A stretch of 64,000 nt of DNA, taken from the NCBI RefSeq assembly GCF_010727945.1, contig NZ_AP022569.1:620001-684000 (forward strand), in the 5' to 3' direction. The position numbers and the translations under genes were made by a program. The notes beneath the pieces were generated by a model. That model saw only the letters and a program-made list of their open reading frames with translations. It ran no database searches and was not told the DNA's origin. Below are positions 49,143 to 59,660 of this stretch, piece by piece. How positions within the stretch are numbered: position 1 is the first letter of the stretch; every line of letters starts with the position of its first letter. The stretch is from Mycobacterium cookii (lineage in GTDB: Bacteria > Actinomycetota > Actinomycetes > Mycobacteriales > Mycobacteriaceae).

Positions 49143-49184
49143 GGTTCGACGGTACCCCCAGCGCCCCGTAGTGGTACAGATTAA

Positions 49185-49200
49185 GAACCACGACTGGTTC
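49185..49200. promoter_or_regulatory. Palindromic operator between HxlR and methyltransferase genes
   Basis: A perfect inverted repeat GAACCA-CGAC-TGGTTC, flanked by a related GTGGT (49171-49175) that pairs with ACCAC (49187-49191) and a further GGTTC at the hxlR start. The cluster of GGTTC half-sites suggests cooperative binding of a dimeric regulator such as HxlR. Confidence 0.6.
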
Positions 49201-49275
49201 AGATCTGATACTGGAATCTGCACTCCTCGCGACGGACGCTGGCCTGGTAACGAACGCTTGAACGAGGAGATCGAC

Positions 49276-50097
49276 ATGACGACTGCCACCGCCGCCGATC
49301 GTGAGATGGCCGCCAGACAACGGGCGATCTGGGCAACCGGTGACTACCCCACGGTGGCCAGCGACGTGGTTTCGCCACTCGGACGGGTGCTGGTGGAAGC
49401 CAGCGCCATCGGCCCGGGCGACCGGGTGCTCGACGTGGCCGCGGGAACCGGCAATGCCGCGATTCCGGCTGCGGCGGCGGGAGCCCGCGTGCTTGCCAGC
49501 GACCTGACCCCTGAACTGTTGGAGGTCGGACGCGCGACCGCCGCCGAACACGGTCTCGAGATCGAATGGGCGCAGGCCGATGCGGAGGCATTACCCTTCG
49601 TCGACAACGAATTTGACGCCGTCATATCGTGTGTCGGCGTGATGTTCGCACCACATCATCAACGGTCCGCCGATGAAATGGTCCGGGTGTGCCGTCCCGG
49701 CGGGACGCTCGCGATGATCAATTGGACACCCGAAGGGTTCATCGGTCAGATGTTCGTGACGATGAAGCGATTCATGCCGGCACCACCGGCCGGTGTGCAG
49801 GCACCGCCGTTGTGGGGCAACGAAGATCACGTCACAGCGCTGCTGGGCGACCGGGTCGCCGACCTCGCGTTGCAGCGACGCACGTTGACTGTCGACCTCT
49901 TCGGCACCGGGGAGGAGTTTCGCGACTTCTTCAAGGCCAACTACGGCCCGACGATCACCAGCTACCGCAGCATCGAAACAGACGCCGATCGCGTTGCCGC
50001 GCTTGATGATGCATTGGCGGAGCTGGGCCGGCGGTTTCTGACCGGATCGTCGACGATGCAGTGGGAATACCTGCTCGTCACCGCGCGCAAGAAGTAG
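49276..50097 (+). CDS. Class I SAM-dependent methyltransferase
   Basis: The 273-residue protein has SAM motif I VLDVAAGTGNAAIPAA, an acidic end of strand 2 (LASDLTPELL), motif II QADAEALPFVDNEFDAV and a post-motif loop CRPGGTLAMINW. It resembles UbiE/Coq5-like or type 11/25 methyltransferases. ATG 49276 has a strong GAGGAGA. It is divergent from the HxlR gene and probably regulated by it. The substrate is unknown. It is not at this place in the M. tuberculosis order I recall. Confidence 0.85.
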   Translation: MTTATAADREMAARQRAIWATGDYPTVASDVVSPLGRVLVEASAIGPGDRVLDVAAGTGNAAIPAAAAGARVLASDLTPELLEVGRATAAEHGLEIEWAQADAEALPFVDNEFDAVISCVGVMFAPHHQRSADEMVRVCRPGGTLAMINWTPEGFIGQMFVTMKRFMPAPPAGVQAPPLWGNEDHVTALLGDRVADLALQRRTLTVDLFGTGEEFRDFFKANYGPTITSYRSIETDADRVAALDDALAELGRRFLTGSSTMQWEYLLVTARKK

Positions 50098-50104
50098 AGA
50101 CGCG

Positions 50105-50773
50105 CTACGGACCGCCCCGCCAGTGCTCGATGCGGTGGTGGTCGGGTGTGAACCCGTGGTCGACACCCCACAGGACGGCCTGAGTGCGACTGCCGACACC
50201 CAACTTGCGATAGATCGTGCGGATGTACGACTTGACGGTGTTAGGGCTCAGGTACGTCAGCCGCGCGACGTCGGCGTTGCTCTTGCCCTGGGTGATCAGC
50301 GCCAGGATCTCCGCTTCGCGCTCGCTGAGTCCCTCGCCCCGGCCTGGCCAATCCTGTCCGGGCGCGCTGCGTGGCCGCGGTCCGGGTTCGCTGACGATCA
50401 CTTCACCGGCGTGCACGGCCTCCAGCGCGGCCACGAGTTCACGTGCGGGAAGTGTCTTCGACAGATATCCGTGGGCGCCGTGTTTCCGCGCGCTCTCGAC
50501 GAGTTCAGGATGAAAGTTCCAGGTGTACACCACAACTCGGTGTGCGCGAGGGTTGGCGACCAGGACCCCGATCTCTTCGTGATCGGATTCGGGCTGGGCG
50601 AACGAGTCGTACAGCACAACGTCGACCGGGTCTTTGACCGCCATCGTCGAGTCGAGTTCGGCGACGACGACCCGGTCGCGATAAGGCTCCAGCATGTTGG
50701 CCACGCCCTTGACCACGACGTCGTAGTCGTCGACGAGCGCGACGGTGATCGGCGCGCGTGATGGGTGTGGCAT
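50105..50773 (-). CDS. NarL/LuxR-family response regulator
   Basis: The 222-residue protein has an N-terminal receiver-like domain (ALVDDYDVVVKGVANML, aspartate in VVLYDSFAQPES, lysine in LSKTL) and a C-terminal LuxR helix-turn-helix (LSEREAEILALITQGKSNADVA, LSPNTVKSYIRTIYRKLGV). The phospho-acceptor aspartate is present but sits in YDS rather than the usual MDL/MDV context, and no histidine kinase gene is adjacent, so it may be an orphan. It is divergent from the small DUF6131 gene and probably regulates the stress-type genes that follow it. Confidence 0.88.
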   Translation of the reverse strand: MPHPSRAPITVALVDDYDVVVKGVANMLEPYRDRVVVAELDSTMAVKDPVDVVLYDSFAQPESDHEEIGVLVANPRAHRVVVYTWNFHPELVESARKHGAHGYLSKTLPARELVAALEAVHAGEVIVSEPGPRPRSAPGQDWPGRGEGLSEREAEILALITQGKSNADVARLTYLSPNTVKSYIRTIYRKLGVGSRTQAVLWGVDHGFTPDHHRIEHWRGGP

Positions 50774-50794
50774 GCGGGGGACATTACCTCCCTA

Positions 50795-50812
50795 GGGGTG
50801 TATTTGTACCCC
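50795..50812. promoter_or_regulatory. Inverted repeat between the LuxR regulator and the DUF6131 gene
   Basis: GGGGT-N8-ACCCC lies in the 116-base gap between divergent starts. It could be a binding site for the LuxR-type regulator. The symmetry is short and the assignment is only positional. Confidence 0.35.
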
Positions 50813-50889
50813 CCCTGCGGGTGGTCGACTTGCTTCAGGTCGGCCGTCCCCACATCGGCCAACCATCACCTCAATGAAAGGACTCGATC

Positions 50890-51045
50890 ATGATCACTCT
50901 CGGCATCATCCTGCTGATCGCGGGATTTCTGCTCAAGATCTCCATCCTGTGGACCCTCGGCATCCTCGCGCTTGTCGTCGGCGTGATCCTCGCCATCTTG
51001 GGCGCCACCGGACGCGCCATCGGCGGCCGCCGCCACTATTTCTGA
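50890..51045 (+). CDS. DUF6131-like small hydrophobic protein, 51 aa
   Basis: The 51-residue protein (starting MITLGIILLIAGFLLK) consists of two adjacent hydrophobic helices and a short basic tail (GRAIGGRRHYF). This pattern fits the small actinobacterial DUF6131 membrane proteins. The ATG at 50890 has AAAGGA eight bases upstream. It lies between the LuxR-type regulator and the paired stress-type genes. Function is unknown; a membrane-stress role is a guess from context. Confidence 0.75.
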   Translation: MITLGIILLIAGFLLKISILWTLGILALVVGVILAILGATGRAIGGRRHYF

Positions 51046-51085
51046 CGCGGTCACCCGCGGGTTGTGCCGCAGGTCACTCGATGAC

Positions 51086-51108
51086 GTTTGCGGCACCGCC
51101 CGAGGGGT
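51086..51108 (+). promoter_or_regulatory. SigF-like promoter upstream of the paralogue pair
   Basis: GTTT (51086-51089) and GGGT (51105-51108, in GGGGTTA) are separated by 15 bases and lie 30 to 55 bases before the gene at 51140. This resembles the mycobacterial SigF pattern GTTT-N15-17-GGGT(A). It would put the two following genes under the general stress sigma factor. Confidence 0.45.
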
Positions 51109-51139
51109 TATTAGACGTATGTCTGAAAGGAATTAACCG

Positions 51140-51709
51140 ATGCCTACATGGATATGGATAGCGATCGCGGTCGGCGCCGTTGTGGCGCTCGTCGCGGTAA
51201 TAGTGGCAGCGAGCATGGTGAGCTTTCGTTTCAAGACGAAGCGGCTCAAACAGCACTACGGCACCGAGTACGAGCGGGTGGTCTCCGAGACCGGCAGCGA
51301 GAAGGGTGCCGTGCGTGAACTCACCACCCGGGAGCGCAAGCGAGACAAGCTCGACATCGTCCCCCTGACGCCGTCGGCGCTGTCGGAATTCACCGCCCGG
51401 TGGCACGAGGTACAAGCCGGATTCGTGGACAACCCCGCGACCGCCGTCGGTGTCGCCGATCATTTGGTGACCGAAGTGATGCGCGAACGGGGTTATCCCG
51501 TCGATGATTTCGACCGGCGGGCCGCGGACATCTCCGTTGACCACCCGCACATCGTCGACGACTACCGCGCCGCGCACGGAATCCACACCTCGGAGCAACA
51601 AGCCGACACTGAGCAGCAACGCGAGGCGTTCGTGCACTACCGGGCGCTGTTTGAGCAGCTGCTGGAAACGCCGACCGACAACGAAGCATCACAGGAGGCA
51701 CGCGCATGA
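51140..51709 (+). CDS. Membrane-anchored conserved protein, first of two paralogues
   Basis: The 189-residue protein starts MPTWIWIAIAVGAVVA with one N-terminal membrane helix (about residues 4-28). A basic stretch (FKTKRLKQHYG) and a soluble domain follow, with the conserved core RWHEVQAGFVDNPATAVGVAD and the C-terminal HYRALFEQLLE. ATG 51140 has AAAGGA upstream. The next gene overlaps by four bases and encodes a soluble paralogue with the same RW..VQ..FVDNP and HYR.LF/FF..LL signatures. Such proteins are widespread in actinobacteria without a known function. A stress role is suggested by the SigF-like promoter. Confidence 0.75.
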   Translation: MPTWIWIAIAVGAVVALVAVIVAASMVSFRFKTKRLKQHYGTEYERVVSETGSEKGAVRELTTRERKRDKLDIVPLTPSALSEFTARWHEVQAGFVDNPATAVGVADHLVTEVMRERGYPVDDFDRRAADISVDHPHIVDDYRAAHGIHTSEQQADTEQQREAFVHYRALFEQLLETPTDNEASQEARA

Positions 51710-52095
51710 CCACCCACGAACAACACGACCTGACCGATTCGCCCGATGCGGTCGCAATGCCCGCGGCCGAGGAGTCGCGGATGGACGACGTCAGGGCGGA
51801 GCCACCGCAGCACGAAACGTCAACCGGCGAAACGCTTTTTGCCGGCGACGACGTTGCGGATCTGCGTGCGCGATGGGCCGGCGTTCAGGCCGCGTTCGTT
51901 GACAATCCGAAGGAATGCGTCCAGAAAGCAGACCACCTGGTTTCCGATGTGGTGGAGCAACTCACGACGGGATTCGCCGAGGCGCGCTCGCGTCTGGAAG
52001 AACAATGGTCGCGAGGCCAGGACGCCTCCACCGAAGACCTGCGGGTGGCCCTGATGCATTACCGCGAATTCTTCGACCGCTTGCTCACCGTCTGA
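51706..52095 (+). CDS. Soluble conserved protein, second of two paralogues
   Basis: The 129-residue protein has an acidic, disordered-looking N-terminus of about 45 residues and a helical domain with RARWAGVQAAFVDNPKECVQ, KADHLVSDVVEQL and a terminal HYREFFDRLL. These match the upstream protein, so the pair arose by duplication; this copy lacks the membrane helix. ATG 51706 overlaps the preceding stop (ATGA), so the pair is co-translated and may form a hetero-oligomer at the membrane. Function is unknown. Confidence 0.75.
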   Translation: MTTHEQHDLTDSPDAVAMPAAEESRMDDVRAEPPQHETSTGETLFAGDDVADLRARWAGVQAAFVDNPKECVQKADHLVSDVVEQLTTGFAEARSRLEEQWSRGQDASTEDLRVALMHYREFFDRLLTV

Positions 52096-52120
52096 ACACG
52101 TTGTCCTGCAGCAGAATTCG

Positions 52121-52621
52121 TTAGCGCCAAACGAGCTGGATGCCCTCGCCGGCGAGCCAGGCATTCAGGTCGTAGCCGTTGCGGGCCAAACCGTCGACGG
52201 CATGCACAGCCCGCTGCACGGCCTGCTCGGCGATCCCCGGCGCCAGCAGGCCGTGCCGCGTTGCTTCCAATAGCTCGTCGATATCGGCGAAGACCACGTC
52301 GCGGCCCGTACGGACCACAAGGTCGAGGTAGTGATCCTCGGAGGTCCAGACGTCCGGTCCGGGTGTGTACTCGCCGACGTCGAGGTAGTAATCCTGGTCG
52401 CGCTCGTGACCGGGGTTGAAATGAAAGACCGTCGCCCGCAATCCCAGCGATGGCAGCAGCCACGATTCCAGGTAGTGAAACTGCGGACGGCCGGGAGTCG
52501 GTCGGGCCACGTAAAGACCCCACGGCCGGACGACGTACTCATCGACGGCCCGCACGATGCCCTTCGGGTCGGTGTTCGTGCGGGCGCTCAGGTCGAACGT
52601 CTCGTGCTTGGGCGGGTGCAT
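52121..52621 (-). CDS. DUF402-family protein (Rv1632c-like)
   Basis: The 166-residue protein (MHPPKHETFDLSART) carries the DUF402 barrel signature: YYLDVGEYTPGPDVWTSEDHY contributes the acidic metal-binding residues, followed by DLVVRTGRDVVFADIDEL. DUF402 proteins are related to FomD-type phosphatases that hydrolyse nucleoside diphosphates or related compounds. ATG 52621 lies four bases after the FHA-ABC transporter stop on the same strand, so the two form a transcript here. The substrate is unknown. Confidence 0.85.
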   Translation of the reverse strand: MHPPKHETFDLSARTNTDPKGIVRAVDEYVVRPWGLYVARPTPGRPQFHYLESWLLPSLGLRATVFHFNPGHERDQDYYLDVGEYTPGPDVWTSEDHYLDLVVRTGRDVVFADIDELLEATRHGLLAPGIAEQAVQRAVHAVDGLARNGYDLNAWLAGEGIQLVWR

Positions 52622-52625
52622 GACG

Positions 52626-55190
52626 TCAGCGTCCGAGCCGGATCTTCCAGCGGACGAAGCAGGCGTAGAACACCGTCAGCCCGGCCAGCATGCCCATGTC
52701 GAGCAGCCAGAAATGCCGGGTGTGCTGCCAGAACTGGTCCTGGGGGAGCATCGTCGGCGGAACCAGGTGCCGGACGTCAACCGTCGACGCCGCCGCCGCG
52801 TAACCCCACCGCGCGGGCATCACCCAGGACAACTGATCCAGGCCGAGCCGTCCGGTCACTGGCACCATGCCTCCGCACAGCACCAACTGCGCCATCACCG
52901 CGACCACGAACAACGGCATGATCTGCTCACCGGACCGGACCAGCGACGAGATGGCCAGCCCGAGCACCGCCGAGGCGACGCAGGTCGCGGCCACGGTGAT
53001 CAACAGTTCAGCGGTGGCCGCCAGCGTCGAGTGCCCCAGCAGCACCGCGCCGTGGGCGGGTGCGCCCTTGCCGCCCACCACGATCGCGGTGATCAGCGCC
53101 GCCTGCACAATCGCGAACCCGCAGAACACCAGCGTCTTGGCCAGCAGATAGGCCGTGGTCGACAAGCCCACCGCCTGCTCGCGCTGAAAGATCGGTCGTT
53201 CGCCGACGAGGTCGCGAATGGTCAGCGCGGTGCCCATGAAGGCCGCCGCGGGCAACAGCAGCGCCAGGATCTGTGCGGCCTCGTCGGGGGTGCCGGCGTG
53301 CGGGCCGGGAGTCCGGAATCCGGTGCTACCCGGCACCGTCAGCGATAGCGCGCCCAAGATGAACGGCAGCAGCGCCAGGAAGATGAAATACGCACGGTCG
53401 GCGACGACGAGGCGAACCTGCCGGCGGGCGATCGTCGAGATCTGGCGGCGCACGCTGGTGTGTACGGGTTCGCCCAGGTCGGCCGGCTTACCCGCCGGCG
53501 GGGGAGGTTGCTGCTGTTCGCGTTCCCGGAACCGTCGGTTGGCCGCTTCCGGGTCGGCGCCCACCTGACTGAAGATCTTGGCCCAGTTGGTGGTGCCCAT
53601 GACGTCGCCGATGCCGTCGGGCGGGCCGCAGTAGGCGGTCTTGCCGCCCGGCGCGACGAGTAGAACCTGGTCGCAGACGTCGAGGTAGGACAGCGAGTGG
53701 GTGACGACCAGAACCACCCGACCGGCGTCGGCCAGCTGCCGCAGCATCGACATCACCTGCAGGTCCAGGGCTGGGTCCAGGCCTGACGTGGGTTCGTCGA
53801 GGATCAGCAACGACGGCCCGGTCAGCAGCTCCAGAGCGACCGATGCGCGCTTGCGCTGCCCGCCGGAGAGCTTGTCGACGCGGGTGTCGGCGTGCTTGGT
53901 CAGATCAAGTTCTTCGAGAACTTGGTTGACGACTTTGGTGCGGTCGCCCTTGCTGGTGTCCGGCGGCAGGCGCAGTTCGGCGGCGTAGCTCAGCGCCTGG
54001 TTCACCGTCAGCCGCCGATGCACCACGTCGTCCTGGGGAACCATCCCGATCCGGCTGCGTAGCGACGCGTACTCGGCGTGGATGTCGTGCCCCTCGAACG
54101 TCACCGAACCCGCCGTCGGGGTGGTGTAACCCGCGATCAGCCGCGCCAACGTGCTCTTTCCCGCGCCTGATCCCCCGATGACGGCGGTCAGGGTGCCGGG
54201 ACGCGCGGTCAAGGAGATGTCGGTGAGCAGCTGTTTGCCACCGTCGACGACGTATTGGACGCCACGGGCTTCCAGGCCGCCGGTGCGCGTCGCGGCCTCG
54301 GTCTCGCTGCGGCGGACCAGCAGCCCGCCGTTGTTGACCAGGTCGATGTTGCCGATGGTCACCACGTCGCCGTCGCTCAAAATCGCCGACCCGACCCGGG
54401 TGCCGTTGACGAACGTCCCGTTGACGCTGGTGTCGCGGATCTCGGTGCCCAGCGGCGTCAGCGTCAGCGCTGCGTGATACCTGGAGGCCAGCACGTCGGG
54501 GATCACGATGTCGTTGTCGGTCGCGCGGCCGATGGTCACGGTGCCGGCCGGTTTCGCGGCCGGCGTCGACCGCGGAGACAGCCGTTTGACGAATCTCGTC
54601 GCGAAGTTCGCCGCATCTCCCGCACGGATATCGAGCCGGGTGGCTTCGGTCGGCGTGACGTGGCCCAGCGGTGGCGCGGACCGGGCGTTGACGACGGTGC
54701 TCTGGACCGAAGGCGGTCCGGCCGGCGGCGGGGGGTTCTGCACGTTGGTCGGATACTCCGACGGTGACCGCGGTCGCAGGACCTGCGGCGCAGCACTCGC
54801 GCGGGGCGGCCCTGTTGTCGACCAGGACATCGTCGATTGCGTATCCGGCGCGCGTTCGGGCGGCTGACCGCCCTTTCCGCGGCGGGGCCCGACCTCGAAC
54901 GTCAGGCGCGGTCCGCCGGCGTTGCCGACATTGATGCTCTGCCCGTCGTGTATGTCGACCACCGGCCTGCGGTAGCCGTTGACGAAAGTCCCGTTCACCG
55001 AGCCGTTGTCGATGGCAACCCACTTGCCTTGGTCGAAGCGCAAGATCAGGTGCGCCCGGGAGATCCGGGGATCGGCGATCCGGATGTCAGCACGCAGATC
55101 GCGCCCCACGACGACATCGTGACCTGGCGCGAAGGTTCGTTCCGAACTGTCGTGCCAAATGGTCAAGAGGGGCGGGGCTGATCGGCTCAC
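52626..55190 (-). CDS. ABC transporter with two FHA domains (Rv1747-like exporter)
   Basis: The 854-residue half-transporter has FHA1 (about residues 27-100: VVVGRDLRADIRI, PRISRAHLIL, NGSVNGTFVNG) and a Pro/Ser/Thr-rich linker with candidate phospho-threonines (TNVQN, TPTEATRL). FHA2 (about 217-283) and an ATPase domain (Walker A GGSGAGKST, signature LSGGQRKR, Walker B LLILDEP) follow, then an ABC-2-type membrane domain with six helices (about 600-850). This is the architecture of Rv1747, which exports lipid-linked oligosaccharide-type material and is controlled by PknF phosphorylation of the linker bound by FHA1. A PknF-like kinase gene is divergent here. Confidence 0.92.
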   Translation of the reverse strand: MSRSAPPLLTIWHDSSERTFAPGHDVVVGRDLRADIRIADPRISRAHLILRFDQGKWVAIDNGSVNGTFVNGYRRPVVDIHDGQSINVGNAGGPRLTFEVGPRRGKGGQPPERAPDTQSTMSWSTTGPPRASAAPQVLRPRSPSEYPTNVQNPPPPAGPPSVQSTVVNARSAPPLGHVTPTEATRLDIRAGDAANFATRFVKRLSPRSTPAAKPAGTVTIGRATDNDIVIPDVLASRYHAALTLTPLGTEIRDTSVNGTFVNGTRVGSAILSDGDVVTIGNIDLVNNGGLLVRRSETEAATRTGGLEARGVQYVVDGGKQLLTDISLTARPGTLTAVIGGSGAGKSTLARLIAGYTTPTAGSVTFEGHDIHAEYASLRSRIGMVPQDDVVHRRLTVNQALSYAAELRLPPDTSKGDRTKVVNQVLEELDLTKHADTRVDKLSGGQRKRASVALELLTGPSLLILDEPTSGLDPALDLQVMSMLRQLADAGRVVLVVTHSLSYLDVCDQVLLVAPGGKTAYCGPPDGIGDVMGTTNWAKIFSQVGADPEAANRRFREREQQQPPPPAGKPADLGEPVHTSVRRQISTIARRQVRLVVADRAYFIFLALLPFILGALSLTVPGSTGFRTPGPHAGTPDEAAQILALLLPAAAFMGTALTIRDLVGERPIFQREQAVGLSTTAYLLAKTLVFCGFAIVQAALITAIVVGGKGAPAHGAVLLGHSTLAATAELLITVAATCVASAVLGLAISSLVRSGEQIMPLFVVAVMAQLVLCGGMVPVTGRLGLDQLSWVMPARWGYAAAASTVDVRHLVPPTMLPQDQFWQHTRHFWLLDMGMLAGLTVFYACFVRWKIRLGR

Positions 55191-55446
55191 CGCTCCAGTA
55201 TTGACGCGACGGTGACAGGCTTTGCTGGTAGCGCACTGTGATTTGGCTATGTCTTGTGGCGGCGGATCACCAATTCATAGGTCATTCATAAGCCGCACCA
55301 CTGGAGATCACCGCATCGGACGGCATGATTGCGAAAGGGTGGGGCATCTGGTGGACTTCGGCCGGGTCGGAGTCGCGAAATCGCCTTGCCCGCAACCAAT
55401 TCAACGAGTCTAGTCGGCGACGATGTGATGTCAGGGGGATGTACTC

Positions 55447-57450
55447 GTGGATGAGGCGACCAGAGCGACACAGCGCTGGGACGCCCAATCAGGGCCGCCG
55501 GTCGCGCCTGCGCAGCCCTACCGCTCGCGAAGCATGCTGCAGCGCGGCTACGAATCGCTTCCGCACCTGGCGATCACCCGACTGCTGACTCGGGTGCCAC
55601 TGATCAGATCGCGGCCCGGCCGGGAGCCTGTCGAGGAGTCCGGCGGTGCACTGAGCTCGCCGACCGTCTTCGCCGGCTACACGATTCTGCGACCGCTCGG
55701 CTCCGGCGGGATGGCCGACGTCTACCTCGCCAAGCATCCCCGGCTGCCGCGCCGCGACGCGCTCAAGGTGCTGACCGAAGGGACCACCGCCGACCCGGAG
55801 TTCCGCGAGCGGTTCAACCGCGAGGCCGACCTCGCGGCCACGTTGTGGCACCCACACATCGTCGCGGTGCACGATCGCGGCGAGTTCGACGGTCACCTCT
55901 GGATCGCGATGGACTACGTCGAGGGCACCGACGCGGCCCGACTCATGCGCGAGCGCTTCCGTGGCGGCATGTCCGGGCAGGACGTTTCGGCGATCGTCAC
56001 CGCGGTCGCGGGCGCGCTCGACTACGCCCACGCCCGCGGGCTGCTGCACCGGGACGTCAAGCCCGCCAACATCCTGCTCACCCATCCCTACGAGGATGAC
56101 CGTCGAATCCTGTTGGCGGACTTCGGTGTAGCGCGACAGCTCGCCGACATCAGCGGTATCACCGAGACCAACGTCGCGGTGGGCACCGTCGCCTACGCCG
56201 CGCCCGAGCAGCTCGTCGGATCGAACATGGACGGCCGCGCCGACCAGTACGCGCTCGCCGCGTCGGCGTTCCACTTGCTCACCGGCGCCCCGCCGTACCG
56301 GAACTCCAACCCGGTGGCGGTGATCGGGCAGCACCTGCACGCCGAGCTGCCCAGGCTCAGCGACTACCGCCCCGATCTGGCCGACCTGGACGAGGTGTTC
56401 TTCAAGGCCCTCGCCAAGGACCCCGCGGATCGGTTCGACCGATGCCGACACTTCGCGGCGGCGTTCAACGACCGCGTCGCCGGCGCTGCCCCGGCCGGCC
56501 GCGCGCGATCGCTGTTCCGCAAGACCGGCACGGGGAAGCTGACCTGGAAGACGGGGGTCGCCGTCGCGATGGTGCTGGCGCTGCTGGCGCTGACCGTCAC
56601 CTGGGCGGTCTCGTTCTTCTCCTGGGACGACCTGCCGCAAGCGAATCTCGCGTCGCCGCCGCGGGTACACCCGACATCGTCGGCGGGCTCGGCACTCGCG
56701 GTGCCGCCGCTCAACGGCAGTTATCGGCTCGATTACGACCGCGCGAAGCAGACGTCCAACGGGGTGATTCGCAACAACGGCGGCGACACCACGTGGTGGG
56801 CGTTCTCTTCCGCGTGCACCGCGGCAGGCTGCGCGGCGACCGGCACCAGGCTGGATGACGCCGGCCATCAGGCGGCGAAGACGACCGGCAGCGCCAACAC
56901 CGGCGTGCTGCACTTCGTCGACGGCCATTGGCAGTCCGAGCCCCGACAGTTGCAGGCGCAGTGCCAGAAGACGCGTGGCGCGCCGACGGTCAGCCAGTCC
57001 GAGACCGTGGTGTGGTCGTTGACACCGGAACCGGACGGCACCCTGCGCGGCGTGCAGACCCAGACCGTGCAGAGCAACGAATGCGGATCGCAGGGAGCGA
57101 CGCTGCGGGTCCCGGTGGTGGCGTCGCGCACCGGTGATGTCCCGCCGGCATTGACGATGGCCGACCCGGCGCAGGTGGCCAACACCACGGCGGCGCCGGT
57201 GGGAACCCCGTCACGCGCGGTGCTGGGCGGGCCGTGCACCGACATCGACAAACTCGGCTTTGACTCGACGGCCAACGAGCAGGTCGTCTGCGAGACCAAC
57301 ACCTGGGACAAGGCGCCGACGACCACCGGCGTGCATCCGGTCGGCACCTCGTGCTCCGACACCCCGGTGTTCACCATGTCGAAGTCCGAAGACGGTCACC
57401 TCATCGAATGCGACCCCGGCAGCCGGGTGTGGAGCAGCCAGCACAGCTGA
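55447..57450 (+). CDS. PknF-like transmembrane Ser/Thr protein kinase
   Basis: The 667-residue protein has a kinase domain at about residues 76-345: [11 protein letters not shown]107, HRDVKPAN with D203, DFG at 225-227, APEQL. One membrane helix (about 370-391) and an outer domain of about 275 residues with several cysteines ([28 protein letters not shown]) follow. Unusually, about 75 residues precede the kinase domain, whereas PknF starts directly with it. GTG 55447 has AGGGGGA upstream and the extension stays open, so it may be real. It is divergent from the FHA-ABC gene, its likely substrate. Confidence 0.88.
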   Translation: MDEATRATQRWDAQSGPPVAPAQPYRSRSMLQRGYESLPHLAITRLLTRVPLIRSRPGREPVEESGGALSSPTVFAGYTILRPLGSGGMADVYLAKHPRLPRRDALKVLTEGTTADPEFRERFNREADLAATLWHPHIVAVHDRGEFDGHLWIAMDYVEGTDAARLMRERFRGGMSGQDVSAIVTAVAGALDYAHARGLLHRDVKPANILLTHPYEDDRRILLADFGVARQLADISGITETNVAVGTVAYAAPEQLVGSNMDGRADQYALAASAFHLLTGAPPYRNSNPVAVIGQHLHAELPRLSDYRPDLADLDEVFFKALAKDPADRFDRCRHFAAAFNDRVAGAAPAGRARSLFRKTGTGKLTWKTGVAVAMVLALLALTVTWAVSFFSWDDLPQANLASPPRVHPTSSAGSALAVPPLNGSYRLDYDRAKQTSNGVIRNNGGDTTWWAFSSACTAAGCAATGTRLDDAGHQAAKTTGSANTGVLHFVDGHWQSEPRQLQAQCQKTRGAPTVSQSETVVWSLTPEPDGTLRGVQTQTVQSNECGSQGATLRVPVVASRTGDVPPALTMADPAQVANTTAAPVGTPSRAVLGGPCTDIDKLGFDSTANEQVVCETNTWDKAPTTTGVHPVGTSCSDTPVFTMSKSEDGHLIECDPGSRVWSSQHS

Positions 57451-57488
57451 GCTGAGCTGAGCGGACGGACGTTGTCGGTGGTGCGCTC

Positions 57489-57494
57489 TACTCT
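57489..57494 (+). promoter_or_regulatory. -10 element of uvrB
   Basis: TACTCT lies six bases before the uvrB ATG at 57501, giving a leaderless-type start. Confidence 0.5.
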
Positions 57495-57500
57495 GGTGCC

Positions 57501-59656
<2,156 letters not shown>

Positions 59657-59660
<4 letters not shown>

